A stretch of DNA of 64,000 nt. Origin: Aspergillus flavus (lineage: Eukaryota > Ascomycota > Eurotiomycetes > Eurotiales > Aspergillaceae). Within the stretch, counting starts at the first letter, position 1; every line of letters begins with the position of its first letter. Made by a program: the position numbers and the translations under genes. The notes below the pieces were generated by a model. It ran no database searches and was not told the origin of the DNA. It saw nothing but the letters and a program-made list of their open reading frames with translations. The stretch lies in NCBI RefSeq assembly GCF_009017415.1, contig NC_092409.1:62001-126000 (forward strand), written 5' to 3'. This document shows positions 10,092 through 20,834 of this stretch, piece by piece.

Positions 10092-10999
10092 ATGTTTCTC
10101 GGGAAAGCGCTGAGAAACGATTATACGGTAGTCCGAAACCGGCTCGGGTGTCATACACTCGAGTGCATGAGAGGCAAATCGGCACCAGATATCATGGAAC
10201 TGGCCAATAACGGCACCTATCTGGGCACCCCCCTGTTTTTTGCTCCCACCAGCGGGTCTGGTAATTCACTCAATAATGTGCGTCCCACTCTCGAAAAAGG
10301 AAGCTGGGCCGATGTTCCCGTCATGTACGGCACGAATAAAAACGAGGGCAGCATTTTTGCCCATGTTCGAAGGCTCAACACGGCGAAGGAAGCTGAAAAA
10401 AGGGCTGTACCTCCTCAGCAGGTGCTGATAGATGACGTCCAGTCTGCGGACGCCGAAACCAACATGCTTCCGCTTTGTCCAAACTTGTCAAACAGATGGT
10501 GTTTCTTGAACTGGAGCAAGTGCGTATCATATTTCCGATTGTCCTTGAACAGGATGATTAAGCTGATGGGAAATCCCAGGTGGATGACCGGGGTTCCATT
10601 TACTTGCCCGACGTCCGAACTAGCCAAGTTTACCGCGAAGCACAACCGCAAGGTGTGTGGCGGTACCGGTACTCGCCAGAGCTCCCCAACCTGACACCCT
10701 ACGACGATGCAGGCGCATACCATGGCGCGGAGCTGCCTCAGGTTTTGGGAACCTACAACGCTACAACTGCTACCGAGAACCCGATTGTACTGAGTGCCTT
10801 CATGCAGAAGACGTGGACTGATTTTGCCAAGGACCCAGAAAATGGTCCTGGCTGGCCCTCGCTCAATGAAGACTCGAAATTGGCCGATTTCGGCAATGAT
10901 GAGAATCCTCAAGGCATTACTTTGATCGAAGCAAAAGACGCGGATAATAATTGTGGCATCTGGTTCCGAGAATCAGAAACTTATGACCTTGCCTGGTGA
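10092..10999 (+). pseudogene. carboxylesterase type B, C-terminal relic
   Basis: The plus strand carries the C-terminal half of a type B carboxylesterase in two frames. The first (about 10092-10440) has CMRGKSAPDIMELANN, GSGNSLNNVRPTLEKG and WADVPVMYGTNKNEGSIFAH, matching the family's segment before the acidic catalytic residue. The second (about 10580-10999) has VWRYRYSPELPNLTPYDDAG, AYHGAELPQVLGTYN (with the catalytic-type histidine) and a WTDFAKDPENGPGWP tail. A frame change lies between about 10430 and 10620. The N-terminal half with the GESAG nucleophile is absent, so no active enzyme can be made. Confidence 0.75.
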
Positions 11000-12265
11000 T
11001 TTCTCCCGCCATGAATGGTGTTATGTCGACTAGAACGTTAACTGTAAGGGGCAAATTTATGGTAGATGTTGTCATGTTGACAATCTAACTACTTGAAATT
11101 ATATTTATTCTTTTACTACTCGATAGGCCATGGTCTTATATCTCTATATCTTGAATCCATTTATTTTTATCTAGTTTTATTAAAAGCCAAGGTTAATAGG
11201 TCTAAATATAAATATTAGTTGAAAAGTTCAATTAAAAGTTTTAGTGATTTTATCTATTTTTTGTTCTTAATTATATTTTCGGTAGAATAAATTAGAAATT
11301 CTGTATAACTAAGAATATTTATTTATATCATTTAGTTCTTTGTAATAGGTCTATATTGTTATAGCAGAGTTATCTTATAGTAGTAAGACCAACCATACCT
11401 AGTTCGTACTCTTTTAACTATATACTCAATAAGCCTGGCTCGAGTCTTGTCCCGTGCCGACTCCCTTCCTGTCAAGACCGCAACTTCTTATATGACACTA
11501 TGAGATTGTCGAGACGGCCTGCACAAGGATATGTCTGAGACTCTCCCAGAATCCGAACTGGATATGCACTAAGCGCGACGACTTGGCATCGTCACCCTGC
11601 ACTCACCCTGCAATGGCACGCAGCGACCTATTGACCGCTTGTTAGCTTGAATGATGTAGTTTACTGAGAGTAAACTAACTTAAAAAAGGAGTGGTCTATC
11701 TATATCCAATAGCAGATTGGTTGTTCTTCCATAGGGCATGTACTTGACCGGGACAGCTGTGTAGGGGTAGTCAAAAACCATGTAACCTGCGTATAGAATG
11801 GGTCTAGATCAACGTCTCTTCTACAGTATGCCTCTTTCCACGAGCCACAACCTGTCACTCGAACCTATGGGCTCTCTGTTACTCTCACAACATGTAACCC
11901 GTTGATTCTGCCGAGAAGTCAACAATCTGGGGTTACCCATGGCCAATCTTCCAACGGCCTCATTCTCATGCGCTGCATCACCGACCTACCTTAGAATCAT
12001 ATTGAGATCTATGATATTGTTCTTCTTTCGACTTAAATGAACGGTACTTCATTGGTGACCGCGGTACGTATTCTATCCAGCCGAGCCTCCATAGTGGGAA
12101 TCAGAAAATACAGAAGAACCATCACACGATTTTGTAAGAATGGGTGAAGTATATTCCATCTACCATAGACACAACAGGAACTTCAGCAGGACAGTATATG
12201 AGTGGTCCTATCATTCTGCATCCTCCGCCACTTCCCTTGCTGCTTCATCAAATAAAAAGTCTCTT
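11000..12265. other. intergenic region, AT-rich first half
   Basis: From about 11040 to 11420 the DNA is very AT-rich with many TA dinucleotides, as expected of RIP-mutated sequence. The rest has ordinary composition. A short perfect inverted repeat (AGTTTAC, 5-base spacer, GTAAACT) lies near 11660-11678. No gene was recognised. Confidence 0.5.
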
Positions 12266-12719
12266 TTAGCCGTAGTAGGGGTTCCGAACCTCGGGCAGAT
12301 TGCCAGATGGCTTACAGCACTGGCCGTTGATGTTCTGGCCTATCGGATGAAGTTGTCAGTTATTTACATCGATTAGGACAGAATTATTAAACGAACATAC
12401 CCTTAGAGTCATAGAGACAGTTGTCCTCTCCAAAGTAGATATCCCCGTAGTTGCTGGGCCATTTCGCCTCCAACTTGCAGCCAGGCTTGACCCGTTTCTT
12501 GTTGGAACTGCCGTCGAACCGGGCGTAGATAGTCACAGGGGGGCTGACGTCGATGGAGCTGCGAACAGCGGCGTCGTCGACGGTAATATAGCCCTTGTTA
12601 ACATGCTATTGCAAGTTAGACAGCCATTAGGAACAGGTAATGGGAAGAGGATATACCAGCTTGGTGGCCTGAGAGAGGGCAGCAAGGCCCAAGGCAGCGA
12701 GGCAGAGAATCTTGACCAT
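12266..12719 (-). CDS. small secreted cysteine-containing protein (three exons)
   Basis: This gene was built by hand because its exons are short. Exons 12719-12657, 12605-12401 and 12339-12266 join in phase to give 113 residues. The introns are 51 and 61 bp, with GTATAT..TAG and GTATGT..TAG ends and a CTGAC branch site in the second. The N-terminus MVKILCLAALGLAALSQA is a signal peptide. The mature part is lysine-, tyrosine- and glycine-rich and has four cysteines in the order PGC, DNC and QCC, so two disulphides are possible. It ends in RNPYYG. I do not recognise the family. Size, secretion and cysteines fit a secreted effector-like or antimicrobial-like protein, which is inference only. A TATATAA box lies about 105 bases upstream. 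Confidence 0.7.
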
Positions 12720-12823
12720 TTTGACTGATTAATAAGAGATACCTGTGAAAGGATATGAGGTGATTGGCGTAGGTGAGGAATGATTGCTTGATAATTTCAT
12801 CGTTATTCTTGGGAAGATGGTCG

Positions 12824-12831
12824 CTTATATA
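12824..12831 (-). promoter_or_regulatory. TATA box of the small secreted protein gene
   Basis: TATATAA on the minus strand, about 105 bases before the ATG at 12719. This is a usual distance in filamentous fungi. Confidence 0.5.
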
Positions 12832-14583
12832 GCTTTCTCCGAGCGACTTTCAGAGGTCTCCTTATTCACGTGGTTAGATATCTTGCGCTCAATCTCAGTC
12901 TAGATCACCGTGGCTGGATTTGGCCCCCAAGGCGTTGGTTTGAGACTCGACACGTTGCATGATGTCTCGAATGTTAGTCTTGGCTGTGGAGTAGGTCTTT
13001 TCTAAGAGTCTCGTGAGAGCAAGCGTACTCCCTTTTGCCCTTCCTTTGTATCAAATTACCCAGGTTCATACAATCGGAATTATCCCTAGCTGCATAGCAC
13101 TAGACTCCACTCGTTGCAATCACAGTCCCACAGTAGGTACCCCCGGTGTATACCCCCGGTGTTGAGACCCCTTCTGGCAACGCATACTTGGTGGCTTGTG
13201 AGCGCCGTTACGCGGTGGATTTATACAGACCTCCGGTCGATTGCAAACGTCCCCACATCTAAGTGGGACCGTCAGGCTACAATGTGAACAATTCGGACGC
13301 ACACTATTGTCCAGTGAAATTCAGGAGTAGTGCAATAGCATAGGGCCAGTTGAATAGGGAAGCTTTCGATTGATGTCCATCTCCTCATAATATGTGCTTC
13401 GCAATTACCTTTACCTCATTCTCTCTTTGCTCTTGTTCTAGTATTTAACGAATATTACTCTGCTATATCGGATATCTGAGAACCGTATGTAATGTATGGA
13501 AAAAGCGAGTGGGAGTAGATATCAATCCATTCAATTATGGTGGAAGGATACGGATAAGGCCTGCCAGCGGTCATTCTTGATGCAGTACATCTGGCGGTGA
13601 CGCATAAATTGTAGACACGCTGCAAGTAACATCCATTGACCATAATTTACAAAGGAACGAGTATGTCTCTCCGTCGCATGTGAGCCTTGATTCAACCGAG
13701 CTTCCAAAGTTACAGGTGTTACAACCTCCAGGCTCTGTGACGACTAGTATGACATTCTGGACCCAATAGAGGGCTAGTGTCGTTAGCATAAAGAAACAAT
13801 TAGACCACGTATCCTTCAATATCTTAAAGCATAAGCCCTTCAGGGACTGGAGGGCAGTATCTTGGATACCGATTACTTCTTTTGGCAGCCCGATGGAGAT
13901 CCGGAACCCACTACTACCTTGACAGTGTGTGCTTATGTTCGGATGATGTACAAGTAATAGGTTCTGTCACATTAGCGCAGGAGAGCAGTTTACTCCTAAT
14001 CCAAATTTTTTTCAGATTCAACTGCTCGAAAAAACTACCTGTCTCGTTGGAGAACTCCACTTGCGCTCCACAACCGTGCATAAATTCCATCGGCACTGCC
14101 GATGCTAATGATCGGGAGGCTGCCGAGCGCGGCCCGCCAAGCATATCGGGAGCGAACCGACAGTGAGATATACAAGGAAGGGTGCTGTTTGTGTTCTATG
14201 CCTCTGGAGTACCTAGAATGTTCCCTACCAATGGGTCCAGCGACGACCCGATGCGATCTAGAGTGAAGACATAAATCAGGGTTGTAGACGTGTAGAAGAT
14301 GTGTCTTATTTGGTCTGGGATCAGTTCGTCGACACAATCCGCCTACAAGCTGAATGACATGCTTGCTCTATGCTGGAGTCTTCGTTGGAACAGAAAGGAG
14401 GCAGTCATGGATGGCGACCAACATGTTGGTTGAGGATCCCCTGTAAGTGTCTCTTACGACGTACAGGAATCTATCCGCGGTACAGTTTCGAAACGCTGAA
14501 GGCTAGCAAGTGATAGGCAGGACATGGAGTACAGTGCAAGAGAAAATTTCAAAATTCTAATCACCCTATTACACCCCAACGTT
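12832..14583. other. intergenic region, unclear coding traces
   Basis: Apart from the promoter side of the small secreted gene and the 13-bp repeat, no gene was recognised. Short open frames near 13880-14340 on both strands may be relic coding sequence, but I could not assign a family or a splicing pattern. Confidence 0.35.
13138..13163. repeat. two-copy 13-bp tandem repeat
   Basis: TACCCCCGGTGTA is followed directly by TACCCCCGGTGTT, two copies differing in the last base. No function is evident. Confidence 0.6.
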
Positions 14584-15003
14584 CTAACACAATGCCATCG
14601 CGGAACATGCGTCAGCGGCGCTTACATCTTGCCCCAGATATTTACCTATCATATTGCCGTATACATCAATGTAGTTTTTGCATCCCGCGACATCCACCGG
14701 GAGCAAGGAGCAGGCATTCTCCATAGCCCCGGTGAGAGCCACGTCAAATCCTTCTTCCAAATCCAAGATTGCTTGAGTGACCGGTATGCAGTAGTCACAT
14801 CCGATGTCTCGTTGTAGCAAGGTATTTTCAGCGCCGGCAATACCTAGAAAACGTGACCAACCGGTCGATAGCGTTGACAAGTTGCCAGAGGATTTATGTA
14901 TGATAGTTTAACTAGGATAGGGACCAGACGTGGGGAACGCACTACTGGCCGCAAGGGCAAGGGTCAGACCACTCATAAGTGAGGTGATAATGAGTTTTAC
15001 CAT
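14584..15003 (-). CDS. secreted saposin B-type protein
   Basis: Exons 15003-14913 and 14843-14584 (69-bp intron) give 116 residues. A second 5' splice site a few codons upstream (GTAGTG) keeps the same phase, so the exon 1 boundary is uncertain. The first 20 residues form a signal peptide. The mature domain has the six-cysteine saposin B pattern: CDYC, 25 residues, C (ACSLLP), 9 residues, C (GCKNY), 24 residues, then C-5-C at the C-terminus. Saposin B domains bind lipids and can disturb membranes. In fungi such small secreted forms are rare and of unknown role. The protein ends just after the last cysteine, so it is a single-domain saposin. A TATATAA box sits about 105 bases upstream. Confidence 0.8.
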
Positions 15004-15104
15004 GTTGCCGACTATTTGCTCCAAAGGTATGAAGTGCTAGAAAGAACGATTTCTGTGTATGGCAGTAGAAAATAAAGTACCTTGCCAAGGGGCGAGTGAA
15101 CTAA

Positions 15105-15111
15105 TTATATA
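15105..15111 (-). promoter_or_regulatory. TATA box of the saposin-type gene
   Basis: TATATAA on the minus strand about 105 bases before the ATG at 15003, the same spacing as for the small secreted gene at 12.3 kb. Confidence 0.5.
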
Positions 15112-15666
15112 CGGAGGCGACATTCCTAGTCATCCAGTTCCTTGCAGGTGAAGAATCAAATCAACCTCCACGAGAATCTAACTAGTCAGGCTTAGAAGTG
15201 ATTTACACCGCCATTAAACCTATTCAAGGCAAGGTCCTGTAGATCCATCGATCTTTAGGCGCGCTAATGCTGTGATAGGGTGGGAAAAGCTCGTATTGAT
15301 CACTGTGGAGCAATTCGCTTAAAGATCGGGAGTTGAACTATTGAGACCACTTTACAAGTGCCGTCCTATCATATTTTGTACGCAGCTGGCGAAATTGGTA
15401 GAAGGAAAGGATATGTAAACTTAAACGTAAAGGGGTAACGTTAGTAAACTTATTAGGTCTAATTCTCTCTCTTTACCTAAATCCTGAGTGTAGATCAGCT
15501 GGCCATCGGGTAGGCAAGCTTGTTCAACACTTAGAATGATAGTATAATAAAAATCATTCATCGTGTAGTTATCATTCAGTCTTATCCAGCTATCTGCATT
15601 TGAAGAGGTGTCAAGTCGGTCCAACGGATTCTATGCTACGAAGATCAACAAGACATTGAATGGTTA
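15112..15666. other. intergenic region
   Basis: About 550 bases between the saposin gene promoter and the 3' end of the murB-like gene, both on the minus strand. No coding signal is seen. Confidence 0.5.
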
Positions 15667-16701
15667 TTATTTGACAATATTTACTTCTGGTTTCAATAGC
15701 AGCCCCATGTTAATCCGTATATCTTGTGATATTGCCTCTGAAAGAGACAGGATTTCGCTTCCTTGTGCGCCGCCGAGATTCACAAGCACAAGAGCATGGC
15801 CGAAGTAAACCCCAGCCCGTCCGATTTGTCTTCCTTTCCAACCATATTTCTCAATCAACCATGCTGCTGGTATGATACATCGTCCATCTAGCTTTGAGAT
15901 CCATGGAATGTCCGCATGCATCTGCTGCAGGGTATTTCGGATGGATTGGTCGCAAATGACATTTTTGAAAAAGCTCCCAGCATTTCCTAGGACTGTGGGA
16001 TCAGGTAGCTTCCTTCTACGCATCAAACAGACTATTTCACTGACTGATCGTATCGTGGGTGCTGTGATGCCTTTCTCTTGTAAAGCATGCTGCATTGAAG
16101 CATAATTGATCGTGACACGGTGAAACTGGGCCTTGGTTACCTTGATCGTGACAAAACAGACCATGAGCACCATTGAAGTATGCTTGAAGATGCTATCTCG
16201 GTATCCCAGGGCGCAATCTTCTTTTGTCATTGTCCTCATGTCGCCGGTGCCAAGGTCACATACCTCCACACTTAACAGCACGTCGCCTAGCTCCACCCCG
16301 TATGCACCGATATTCTGTATTGGAGCTGCTCCAACTGTACCTGGTATCATAGAAAGGTTCTCCAGACCACCAAGATCCTGATCGATGCAATAGTTGACCA
16401 GCGATGTCCATCCCACTCCTCCACCAACACGTAGGCATGTGTGTCTGTGATCTTCAGACACTACCTCAATACCCTGGATTTCGTTCTTGACAATTACTCC
16501 ATTGAATCGGTCAGTCCCGAATAGGATGTTACTTCCACCGCCAAGTATCAATTGGCGATTGCTTTGAAATTGTGGCAAAGCCACCAGCTCAGCCAGCTCG
16601 CTAGGGCTTCTGATCCGTACCAGATACCGGGCAGTTGATTTGATGTTGAAGGTGTTATACGCCTGGAGATCAACATTTTCTTCCCAGAGCAGGCCGGGCA
16701 T
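15667..16701 (-). CDS. murB: MurB-like UDP-N-acetylenolpyruvoylglucosamine reductase (bacterial type)
   Basis: This is a single-exon gene of 344 residues from the ATG at 16701; the open frame continues 15 codons upstream without an ATG. It matches MurB along its full length. NTFNIKS is near residue 16 and ILGGGSNILF, the FAD-binding turn, near 52-61. IPGTVGAAPIQNIGAYGVEL lies near 119-138, GYRDSIFK near 166-173, RRRKLPDP near 228-235, GNAGSFFKN near 239-247, AAWLIEKYGWKG near 279-290 and LKPEVNIV at the end. The three catalytic residues known from E. coli MurB appear to be kept: Arg168 in GYRDS, Ser243 in AGSFF and Glu339 in KPEVN. MurB reduces UDP-GlcNAc-enolpyruvate to UDP-MurNAc in peptidoglycan synthesis, which fungi lack. 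It has no introns and no signal peptide. Transfer from bacteria and a new, unknown role are likely. Confidence 0.92.
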   Translation of the reverse strand: MPGLLWEENVDLQAYNTFNIKSTARYLVRIRSPSELAELVALPQFQSNRQLILGGGSNILFGTDRFNGVIVKNEIQGIEVVSEDHRHTCLRVGGGVGWTSLVNYCIDQDLGGLENLSMIPGTVGAAPIQNIGAYGVELGDVLLSVEVCDLGTGDMRTMTKEDCALGYRDSIFKHTSMVLMVCFVTIKVTKAQFHRVTINYASMQHALQEKGITAPTIRSVSEIVCLMRRRKLPDPTVLGNAGSFFKNVICDQSIRNTLQQMHADIPWISKLDGRCIIPAAWLIEKYGWKGRQIGRAGVYFGHALVLVNLGGAQGSEILSLSEAISQDIRINMGLLLKPEVNIVK

Positions 16702-18711
16702 TATGCCGCTGTTGCTTAGGTGCGGGTACAATGGTGTTCGAAACACTATGTGTTTTACCCAGCTTTTGCAATAGGCTAGGGAGAACCGACCAACTCAGGA
16801 CCTAGGTAGCATTTGCACTCCAAGATATTGTTGTTTACGGATATAGCATTGAATTTGGCCAAACGAGACATACAATTTTGATTGGGATAGTTCGAAATAG
16901 CCCAAAATATCCAAGAAGGCAGTAAATAAACATCGGACCTGATTGAAGATCCCCGTCGTCTGTATATCCACTTAGATTCAAAGAACGTGTGGATTCCCAT
17001 GTAGGGTACAGGATTCGCAAAACCCTAATTGGGCCTACTAGAAACCAATCATCAAACAGCCTCAAGTGGGGTCAATGGAAGACGCGCAAGCTGACTAAAT
17101 TTGAAGTATCTAAGGCCAATCGCTTGTAGGGCTGGCTACCGTACAAGTCTTTCCAGCTTACCCTCAAAGCGCTCGTACTGAACGCAAGGAACACCCCCAC
17201 ACACCGCTACTATTTCTCATAGATGGAGCTACATAAAGCCAACCTGGTCGACATTAATAGCTATAGTGAGTTCAATCCCATTTTCATGACACGAAGAAGC
17301 GACTATTCAAATTGCATTCTCGCATGCGCAGTGTGCCAGGACACCTAACCCTAGGAGAGGAATCCCGAAGTACATAATACTCTTCTTTCACCACTTCCTA
17401 TAAGAAGCAGTTTAATGCATAATCTACAAGTCTAGAATCTGAGGTTTCACACATATTCACAGTCTTCAACATCTTATCATATCCGAATAACCTCGGACGC
17501 ATCACAATGTCCGCTGTCAATGCCCGCTGTTAAGTCAAATGGCGAAAAACTGAAAACAAGCGAGGTCCTACTTCATGGGCAAATTGTAACATGATTTCTT
17601 TCTTTGTGTTTAAATGTGAGTTAACGTTCTGTAATTTTGACACGTTTAGATATGGTATCAGTAAAGGTCACATTCGGGTTCCGAATCTAGAATTTACCCC
17701 CAGGATCGTTGTCGCACTGTAGCTATAAAAGGTGCGGTTTGGGCAAGATCAGACCTAGGGCCTCATTATCATAACCTTTTGGCCTGGTTGGGAACACGCT
17801 TGTCCGGACATGCTCTCACGGTATACCTAATTGTCTAGACAGATACCTTCGAGGGATCTAGTTCAACAGCGCATTTCAAACAGCCGCGTAGATTTATCTT
17901 TGTCCAAACCTACATGAGGTGGGCAACGGGCACCTTTGATTCTATTAATAATTAGAGACAGCACTTCCCCGGCTATCAAAGTGCGAGTAGACCAGGTAGA
18001 CCAGCATGAAGGACTCTCATTCTTCGTATGATCATCGCTTGAATCCGCACTGCCTTTGCCAAGAAGCGTTGCTACAGCGAGCAGATAAACCTCTTCCGAA
18101 AGTCAATTGAATAGTTGTTTCGTGTATTTTATCTCAACCGAATGCGCCCGGTGTCCTGAACGCGCCCGTGTCTCTATTATACCCGACGCCCGAACGCCCG
18201 GGTTCAGTGCAAGGAACTCGGCCGGGATTGTAGCGCGAGCGATACAGTCTCACTATTCAGTAAGCTTGCCACCGCCAAGAAGCTACAGCAGCAGCAGAAG
18301 CTATCTATTACATCTCCAACTCTCCCTCCCAAAGCTTAAATACCCATACCACATAGCCAGTTAGGGAGGCAAGCATAGCTGTGACAATGGATTAAAGTCT
18401 TCTCGGCTCTAACAGTGGATGCGGGACATACAAGCATAGATGCTTGAAGGGTTCAAGCCCTTCCAGTCTATCTTTGGGAGACATTAAAGAAAGGTTACTA
18501 TGCATTGACGAAGGCCAGTGAGTCTTCCTGACTTGCTTTTGGTGGAGATTACGAGTTGCATCTGGGCCCACACTGGCTTTGTCGCAAGTTTAGATCTCTA
18601 GCACTTCCAAACCTTGCACTGAACGGCTGGGATCACAACTTTTGCTTGCCTGCAGAACCAAAAGCAATGTTCCAGGCTCAGTGGGCTTGAAAGGTAGCCC
18701 GCCAAACTGAA
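16702..18711. other. long intergenic region
   Basis: About 2 kb without a recognised gene. A TATAAAAGG-like box lies near 17724 but no convincing ORF follows. Two adjacent hairpins (AAGCAT/ATGCTT and GAAGGG/CCCTTC) lie at about 18431-18465. They were considered as a tRNA arm and do not fit one. Confidence 0.45.
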
Positions 18712-18719
18712 TATAAAAG
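18712..18719 (+). promoter_or_regulatory. TATA box of the cysteine-rich secreted protein gene
   Basis: TATAAAAG, about 120 bases ahead of the ATG at 18838. Confidence 0.55.
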
Positions 18720-18837
18720 GCCAGGAAGTTCTCTTGTCACCCCTGGGAATCATTCCTCAACCCATTCCTATCTAACGATAGTATCTACATCAAAAGGCCT
18801 TTCTTAGCGCTCCTGACGCCTACTATTCCTAGTCAAT

Positions 18838-19170
18838 ATGCGTGTTTCCATTACCCTGTTGATCTCAACCTTCGTGATTTCTGCTTACGCAGCTGGTACT
18901 CCTCCTCCTCCCTTCGTTAATGCGAGACCGCCTTCCCCTCCCAGAGACATTTGTCGCTGCGACGACGGATCCAACCGATACGACCAAGTTGCCGGGGAGT
19001 GGACTCAAATGTGTTGTATGCAGCAGCATGGGTCCCTAATGACAAAATCGGGGGTTCAAGTGTGTCAACATTTCAAGGACAAGAAGGCTTTGGGTGATTT
19101 TAAGACTTGCTGCCAGTCAGCGGCTCAGACCAACACGGAATACCGAGATTTTGAGGCGCTTTGCCAGTGA
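18838..19170 (+). CDS. small secreted cysteine-rich protein (eight cysteines)
   Basis: This is a single-exon gene of 110 residues. A signal peptide of about 18 residues (ends near AYA) is followed by a proline-rich stretch and a mature domain with eight cysteines at residues 39, 41, 59-60, 76, 91-92 and 109. The pattern C-x-C, CC, C, CC, C includes two CC pairs but is not the hydrophobin order. I do not recognise the family. Small size, secretion, eight cysteines and a strong TATA box fit a secreted effector-like protein, which is inference. Other small secreted genes lie on both sides within 10 kb. Confidence 0.75.
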   Translation: MRVSITLLISTFVISAYAAGTPPPPFVNARPPSPPRDICRCDDGSNRYDQVAGEWTQMCCMQQHGSLMTKSGVQVCQHFKDKKALGDFKTCCQSAAQTNTEYRDFEALCQ

Positions 19171-19791
19171 GAGGAGCCAGACTATCCAACCAGAAAACAG
19201 AGGTGTGAAAGCCTATATTGATTGTTACTCGTACATGATACTGATATTATACTTAGAGCCACTACGGCCTATTGGTCTGGACAGGGTGATGATGTCTGTT
19301 AAGTTATTCTGGAGAGGTTAGCTTGTGTTACGGGGTCAATGCTATAGGATATATGTTCATGATTGAGCTGTGTTGAGATACTGAATATCTACCATGGATA
19401 TGCTACATTTATCCTCATGTTCAGTAGTCCTACTTTTTGCAACCGTATGACTTAAGTTGTATAAGTAAGGCGAACGCCAAGGTTTGGCTGATGTTATATA
19501 CCCCATAACTCCGACCTATAGGTGTTGTCCTGACCACCAGTGAGAATACTACGGTAGGTTACACACAACAGTAATTGGCCGTTGCCCCGTGTCCAGTAGG
19601 AGAGGTTTCTTTGATCTTAATCAGCCTACTCTTGTCGTTTCTTTGTAGTCATAGTCTTGGCTTTGCGTGGCGCAGGGACTGTTGCCTTATTAGTCCCAGT
19701 GCCCACCACGGGCAACCTGTTCTTTATTCGATTCTTACCGCGGTTCTCGTCCGAAGTGACAAAGACTCCATAGTAATCGCTGACGTTTGAC
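19171..19791. other. intergenic region
   Basis: About 620 bases between two plus-strand secreted-protein genes. Only short frames are present and no clear motif was found. Confidence 0.45.
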
Positions 19792-20473
19792 ATGGTGGCT
19801 ATGACAGACCGGCACCTCACACTCTTCCTAATCACTTTTCTCATTTCACCCGCCCATGTTTTGGGCGTACGAGAGGATAGTCTGTTGACTACCGCCACAT
19901 ATGACCTTCTGAGCAATGTAACCGCAGAATCACATGAGGCTGGGACTCTGCCGGCTGTGGCGCCTTTGGTTCGGAGATCACCTCAAGGCGACAGCATCCA
20001 GTGCGGCACTGGCTTCGGTTATTGTGCAAGTATGTGAAAGTGCATCTGCTCATGTTACGTGCCAAAACTCGACATTTGTTTCTTCATGCTTACTACTGTG
20101 TATAGATCTCGGAGGCTGCTGTCCGACCGGCACTCTCTGTTGTCAATATGGTTTCTGCCTGCGACCAGGTTACACATGTTGCCCCAACCAGCCTTGCGCA
20201 CCGGGCTCGGTATGCTGTGGTGGAGGGTGCTATCCTCAAGGCGGCGATTGCTGTGACAACAGTAGCTACTGTGGTCCTGGAAGCCACTGTGGAAAGAACT
20301 GGTGGCAGGTAACCCAATGCTACCGGGATCTCACCATAGAAGAAGCGAGGAATATTACGAAGAATCTCGAGGATAAGATCCTTGGGGGCAGTGTCCGGGG
20401 ACGGCCATCGTGGCAAGGCGGCTCTCTGGGCATTATTTGTGCCATTCTACTCCCGCTGTATCTACTACCATAG
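19792..20473 (+). CDS. cysteine-rich GPI-anchored surface protein
   Basis: Exons 19792-20029 and 20106-20473 (76-bp intron, GTATGT..TAG) give 201 residues. The N-terminus is a signal peptide ending near HVLG. A second ATG at 19801 is also possible. The centre is a dense cysteine module: CGTGFGYC, then GGCCPTGTLCC, GYTCCPN, SVCCGGGC, GGDCC and GSHC. The C-terminus is a hydrophobic tail (GIICAILLPLYLLP) after a small-residue stretch (GGSLG), as in proteins that receive a GPI anchor. Similar cysteine-rich GPI proteins occur on fungal cell surfaces and their function is mostly unknown. It lies in the same secreted-protein island as its neighbour at 18.8 kb. Confidence 0.78.
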
Positions 20474-20834
20474 AGGTAGCTATACTGGTTGCTTCCGTTA
20501 CGCTCTAGAGCTTGCGTTACAGCTAAACATGACGGCTCAACGGCGATGGATGGATGGAGGCCCAAGTCCGGAAGCAAATTTCTTCATCAATTAACGAGAT
20601 TACGACGTATGTCTGGAAGTGGAAATACAAACGGAAGTTGTCAGAAATCTGGATAAGAAATCGAGACCGATGGTATATAAAAGATAACCGAACCCTGCAG
20701 AAACCCAAAACTCAAATAATTCCGTAGAAAGATGCGAGACCATTTCTACCTTGTCTCAAGTAGATTATTTTGTATCGATGTCGCTATTAATAAATCTCGA
20801 GAAGCGATCCTTGCAACGTTGCTCAACATTGATT
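20474..20834. other. intergenic region between convergent genes
   Basis: About 360 bases between the stop of the GPI protein (plus strand) and the stop of the bZIP gene (minus strand). No coding signal is seen. Confidence 0.5.

Noticed and set aside
13882..14340. Open frames on both strands suggesting a gene
   Set aside because: Neither strand shows a family motif or a splicing pattern that gives one clean protein; left as an unclear region.
18425..18470. Possible tRNA arm (GGGTTCAAGCCC)
   Set aside because: The stem-loop has a 6-base loop and 6-bp stem and no acceptor, D or anticodon arms could be placed around it.
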